NCBI GenBank assembly: GCA_030066975.1
Contig: JASJAO010000008.1
Coordinates: 96,264 to 160,263 of the forward strand
DNA length: 64,000 nt
Reading direction: 5' to 3'
Origin: Henriciella sp.
GTDB taxonomy: Bacteria > Pseudomonadota > Alphaproteobacteria > Caulobacterales > Hyphomonadaceae
In this document: one piece after another, positions 61,053 through 64,000 of the stretch
How the letters are laid out: the number at the start of each line of letters is the position of its first letter
Position numbering within the stretch: position 1 is the stretch's first letter
The notes under the pieces: model-generated
The model's database searches: none
What the model saw: the letters and a program-made list of their open reading frames with translations, nothing else
Told to the model about the DNA's origin: nothing
Made by a program: the position numbers and the translations under genes

Positions 61053-63758
61053 ATGCGCAATGTATCACTATCTGCTCTTCTGGCGTGTTCGGCAGCGCTA
61101 TATGGCCAGGCAAACTTTGCTGAGGCTCAGGAACAACCGCTTTCAGAGGAAGCAGATGCCTCAGAAGATCTTCGGCTCTCAACAGTACAAGTTGAGGGAT
61201 TTCGGAGCAGCCTGGAGGAAGCACTTGAAACAAAGCGCGACGCGGATTCAATCCTGGACGGAATATCCTCTGAAGGGATTGGTCGCTTTCCTGATCTCAA
61301 TCTCGGTGAGTCACTGCAACGAGTAACCGGTGTCCAGATCGAACGCGGAGAACGCCGCCGCGCTGAGATTGCCGTACGCGGCTTGCCACGGAAGTTCTCC
61401 CTTGTCCGCGTCAATAATCAGGCCATGGCCAGCCCAGACCTCAACAACGCTTTCTCTTTCGGAGTCTTCGAGTCGTCGATTTTTTCGGGTGCTGATGTGA
61501 TTAAAAGCCCAACAGCGGCCATGGACGATGGTGGCTTAAGCGGTATCGTGAACATGAAAACGGCCCGCGCACTGGACTTTACAGAAAACAATCTTTCTGT
61601 GGGTGCGGGCCTCTCCTATGAGGACTTGCCCGAGGAAACCTATCCGGGCTTCAATTTGAAAGGTAATTATCTGTTCTCGGAGAATTTTGGCGCAACCTTC
61701 GCCCTGGGTTTCTCAAGCCCGGATTTCAAGCGAAATCAAAATCAGATCACAGATTATGATCCGGACGATAATGATATCCAAGTCGCTGATGACTTTCGCT
61801 ATCAGTCGACAAGCTCATCCGGTGATCGCATTTCTATGGCTGGGGGTCTGGAATATCGCGCCAGCCCGGAACTCACGCTCGGCTTGAACGGCGTTTTCGC
61901 GGAGTATGATCAAACGTCCGTGCGCGATACGCTCCGGATTCGAAATTGCGATGACACAGCGGGTGATATTGTTGGTGATACAGCGATAACGTCGACACAT
62001 AGCGACTGCCGATTCGAAGCCGGTAGCCGGATCCGTGAAGACTTTGACAGCACATGGGCCATTACGGGTGACGCGGAATGGGTCAATGACGATTGGCGCG
62101 CAACAGGCATCATTCACTACACCGAAGGTGAGCATGATGGCAGCCTGTTCGAGGTTCGAAGCCGATATAACGATGCCCCCGCTTCGGTCTCGGTCAATAC
62201 AGGCGGCGGCGACCCGGACGATTTTGCCATCAACATAACGGGGCTGGACGTCAATGCTGTTGATACGTGGGGGTCAGCCAATGACGATAGTGAGCTACGT
62301 TTCTTCCCAGAAGGCGCCAATCGAGAAAACGAGGATACTGAACTCGCCTTGCAATTCGATTTAGAGCGGCAATTGAATTTTGGTCTGCTAGACGCGGTTC
62401 AGGTCGGTGTAAAATATCGCGATCGCGAGCAGATGTCTTTCGACACGAGCGGCTCAGACGATGATATTGATGAAACCCGTGTCGGAGATGATGTCTTCCG
62501 CCAAAGTGATGTCGATGATTTCAGCTTTCTTGTTCCAGATGCGGGCCAAGTGTTAAATGCGATCTTGCCACTCGATACAACGGAAGAGATAAATGCTGAA
62601 GGGTTCGTTCTCGACGCCGATGTCGACGATTTCTTCAACACAACCCAGGATATCTGGGCGACCTATGCCATGGCGAAGTTTGATTCTGAGAATCTCTCAA
62701 ATGCCTGGCCGGTTCGGGCGCGAGGCAATGTTGGTCTACGTTATGTGCGTACAGAAAGAACCACAGAGTCGGTGTCGGTTATTGAAGATCCGTCTGGTGA
62801 CATTATCGAAGATCTCAGCACCTCGTTTGATTTCGAGCATGTGTTGCCCTCGGCAAATCTCATTCTGGATCTCAGAGATGACCTGCTTTTTCGAGTCTCT
62901 TACTCAGAGACAATTTCTCGCCCGAATCCGAACGATTTTAAGTCTAGCCGAGAAGTCGAACTCGACTTTGACACGGTGGGCGGTGTGGACGTCCTCGAAG
63001 AGGTTGAAGTTGACAATGGCAACCCAGAGCTCGAACCGTTTGAATCAGATGCCATCGATATTTCGCTCGAATGGTACAATCGTGAAGGCAGCGCGATAAC
63101 AGTCGCTTATTTCTATAAAGAAGTGAGCGGTGCGATCCAGGAGCGATTTAGCTGCCCAACCAGTATCGCGGGTCTGGAAAATATCATTACCGGAACGCTT
63201 TCATTGGGCCCTGGTGGCAACCCAGAGGAAGATTGTTTCGACGATGCTGGCGTTCAATATACCGTCGTCGATACAGTCAATTCTGACGGCAGCTTTGACC
63301 TGAATGGCTTCGAAATCGGCCTTCTTCAAAATTTTGATTTTCTACCGGCTCCCTGGAACGGGTTCGGGGTCCAAGCCAATTACACCTACATCGATGCGGG
63401 TGAGACGATTGATGAAGATGGTGAACTCGCCCCGGTTGAGGAGATTTCCGAAGATACCGTCAATTTGATTGGCTATTATGAAACGGATCGCTGGGGCGCC
63501 CGGCTCGCCTACAACTACCGCAGCGAGTATTTCACCGGGGTAGGACGCGGCACAAATGACGGTGATCGAACCGTCGATGCGCGCGGACAAGTCGACTTCT
63601 CAGCGAACCTGAACGTGACCGATCAGCTCTCGCTTGGCTTCGAGGCCTTCAACCTCACCGACGAACCTGTGTTTGAATATGATGGGGTTGAAGAGCGTCT
63701 CAGAAACTACGCCAATGAGGGGCGAACATTTGTCGTAAGCGCCCGTTATGATTTCTGA
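61053..63758 (+). CDS. TonB-dependent outer-membrane receptor
   Basis: A 901-residue receptor: signal peptide (MRNVSLSALLACSAALYGQANFAEAQ), a plug domain (RFPDLNLGESLQRVTGVQIERGERRRAEIAVRGLPRKFSLVRVNNQ, about residues 75-125) and a beta-barrel ending in the typical aromatic C-terminus (FVVSARYDF). The barrel contains many DD/DPDD loops (for example TDYDPDDNDIQVADDFRY), which may bind metal or sugar. The plug form 'RVTGVQIERGERR' is common for receptors of carbohydrate oligomers in Caulobacter-like bacteria. ATG 61053 has GGGAGA 8 bases upstream. It would import uronate-containing oligosaccharides; the sugar is inferred from neighbours. Confidence 0.9.
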   Translation: MRNVSLSALLACSAALYGQANFAEAQEQPLSEEADASEDLRLSTVQVEGFRSSLEEALETKRDADSILDGISSEGIGRFPDLNLGESLQRVTGVQIERGERRRAEIAVRGLPRKFSLVRVNNQAMASPDLNNAFSFGVFESSIFSGADVIKSPTAAMDDGGLSGIVNMKTARALDFTENNLSVGAGLSYEDLPEETYPGFNLKGNYLFSENFGATFALGFSSPDFKRNQNQITDYDPDDNDIQVADDFRYQSTSSSGDRISMAGGLEYRASPELTLGLNGVFAEYDQTSVRDTLRIRNCDDTAGDIVGDTAITSTHSDCRFEAGSRIREDFDSTWAITGDAEWVNDDWRATGIIHYTEGEHDGSLFEVRSRYNDAPASVSVNTGGGDPDDFAINITGLDVNAVDTWGSANDDSELRFFPEGANRENEDTELALQFDLERQLNFGLLDAVQVGVKYRDREQMSFDTSGSDDDIDETRVGDDVFRQSDVDDFSFLVPDAGQVLNAILPLDTTEEINAEGFVLDADVDDFFNTTQDIWATYAMAKFDSENLSNAWPVRARGNVGLRYVRTERTTESVSVIEDPSGDIIEDLSTSFDFEHVLPSANLILDLRDDLLFRVSYSETISRPNPNDFKSSREVELDFDTVGGVDVLEEVEVDNGNPELEPFESDAIDISLEWYNREGSAITVAYFYKEVSGAIQERFSCPTSIAGLENIITGTLSLGPGGNPEEDCFDDAGVQYTVVDTVNSDGSFDLNGFEIGLLQNFDFLPAPWNGFGVQANYTYIDAGETIDEDGELAPVEEISEDTVNLIGYYETDRWGARLAYNYRSEYFTGVGRGTNDGDRTVDARGQVDFSANLNVTDQLSLGFEAFNLTDEPVFEYDGVEERLRNYANEGRTFVVSARYDF

Positions 63759-63919
63759 GGGGTTTGTCAGCGGAACCTGCGATTAATTGGGGTGGAGTAG
63801 GGTATGACCAAGGGTACTTTAAGACCAAAATCGCTTGAGGCCGCTCTGGCCAGACTTTAGCTTTGGCGAGCATTGTCAGAGGAAAGTGAGCTTTAGCCGC
63901 CCTACTCTACGCTTGGTCC
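63759..63919. other. Short region before a second IS6-type transposase, with IS-end-like repeats
   Basis: 161 bases with no gene. TTGTCAG-CGGAAC (63764-63776) repeats the left end of the first IS6 element, and TTGTCAG-AGGAA (63873-63884) lies 47 bases before the second transposase, similar to the 54 bases in the first copy. A loose inverted pair GGAGTAGGG / CCCTACTCT frames part of the interval (63794-63802 and 63900-63908). Confidence 0.5.
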
Positions 63920-64000
63920 ATGGCCAAGAACCTGTTTCGCTATTTCGAAACATCGCCTGAGATCATCCAGCTTGCTGTGATGATGTACGTTAGATTTCCC
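63920..64000 (+). CDS. IS6-family transposase, cut off by window edge
   Basis: 27 codons are visible (MAKNLFRYFETSPEIIQLAVMMYVRFP). The segment from RYF to YVRF is the same as the start of the transposase at 42782 except for one residue, while the nucleotide sequence differs at many positions (ATG GCC AAG AAC CTG... against ATG ACC AAG TCT CCG...). It is therefore a related but not identical element in direct orientation. Confidence 0.88.
   Translation, partial: MAKNLFRYFETSPEIIQLAVMMYVRFP

Noticed and set aside
63804..63836. ATGACCAAG at 63804 as a true transposase start
   Set aside because: It repeats the first nine bases of the 42782 transposase but the sequence then diverges at once and meets a stop; the genuine start is at 63920.
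42782..64000. The whole block as a recent composite IS6 transposon
   Set aside because: The two transposase starts differ at many nucleotides, the right repeat of the first IS is unclear, and no 8-bp target duplication can be seen. The block is better called an IS-bounded island.

Overview
The window reads as chromosome of an alphaproteobacterium. The evidence is the gene order rimP-nusA-ylxR(L7Ae-fused)-infB-rbfA, a tolQRAB-pal-cpoB cluster followed by tilS, crotonyl-CoA carboxylase/reductase with a B12-dependent ethylmalonyl-CoA mutase-type protein, and a large TonB-dependent receptor of the Caulobacter/Hyphomonas style. A marine or stalked lineage such as Hyphomonadaceae is my best guess, but that is inference from gene content. 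Coding density is high and many neighbours overlap by 1-40 bases.

Layout. 1-8.9 kb: mixed metabolism (partial membrane-anchored protein, feruloyl-CoA synthase, beta/gamma-crystallin-like exported protein, fused oligopeptide-type ABC ATPase, Gfo/Idh oxidoreductase, Fe-type alcohol dehydrogenase, GST-like protein). 9.1-15.6 kb: Tol-Pal envelope operon, then tilS. 15.5-22 kb: formyltransferase, ccr, D-amino-acid aminotransferase, a small membrane protein, two tandem SemiSWEET half-transporters and ecm, so two key ethylmalonyl-CoA pathway genes lie 2.3 kb apart. 22-28.2 kb: a PcfJ-like protein, an MFS drug exporter and a three-gene set (GT2, methyltransferase, polytopic protein), then a 277-bp element with near-perfect terminal inverted repeats (MITE-like). 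28.3-42.5 kb: housekeeping genes (trmB, cspA, rimP-nusA-ylxR-infB-rbfA, a pfkB/adenosine kinase, rlmB) ending in tRNA-Tyr and tRNA-Gly.

42.5-64 kb is an accessory block. It starts just after tRNA-Gly with a complete IS6-type transposase gene and ends, at the window edge, with the start of a second, diverged IS6-type transposase in the same orientation. Between them lies a glucuronide/uronate utilisation locus. One strand carries gntR-uxaC-dctPQM-uxuB-gusA (exported GH2). The other carries manD-kdgK-gusA (cytoplasmic GH2)-SSS symporter. A further pair, an exported (apparent Tat signal) enolase-superfamily enzyme and a GH28 lipoprotein, and a 901-residue TonB-dependent receptor complete it. Together they would take glucuronide oligosaccharides across the outer membrane, hydrolyse them in the periplasm and in the cytoplasm, and carry glucuronate via fructuronate, mannonate and 2-keto-3-deoxygluconate to KDPG. 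The KDPG aldolase is not in the window. The manD and TonB-receptor promoters share an apparent operator/promoter architecture, which suggests one regulon under the GntR regulator.

The most unusual items are the exported enolase-superfamily enzyme coupled to a GH28 lipoprotein, the shared operator motif, the IS-bounded position next to tRNA-Gly, the MITE-like element, and an exported protein with a TonB C-terminal domain but no TonB-type membrane anchor and proline-rich stalk. I saw no rRNA, CRISPR array, prophage or replication origin.
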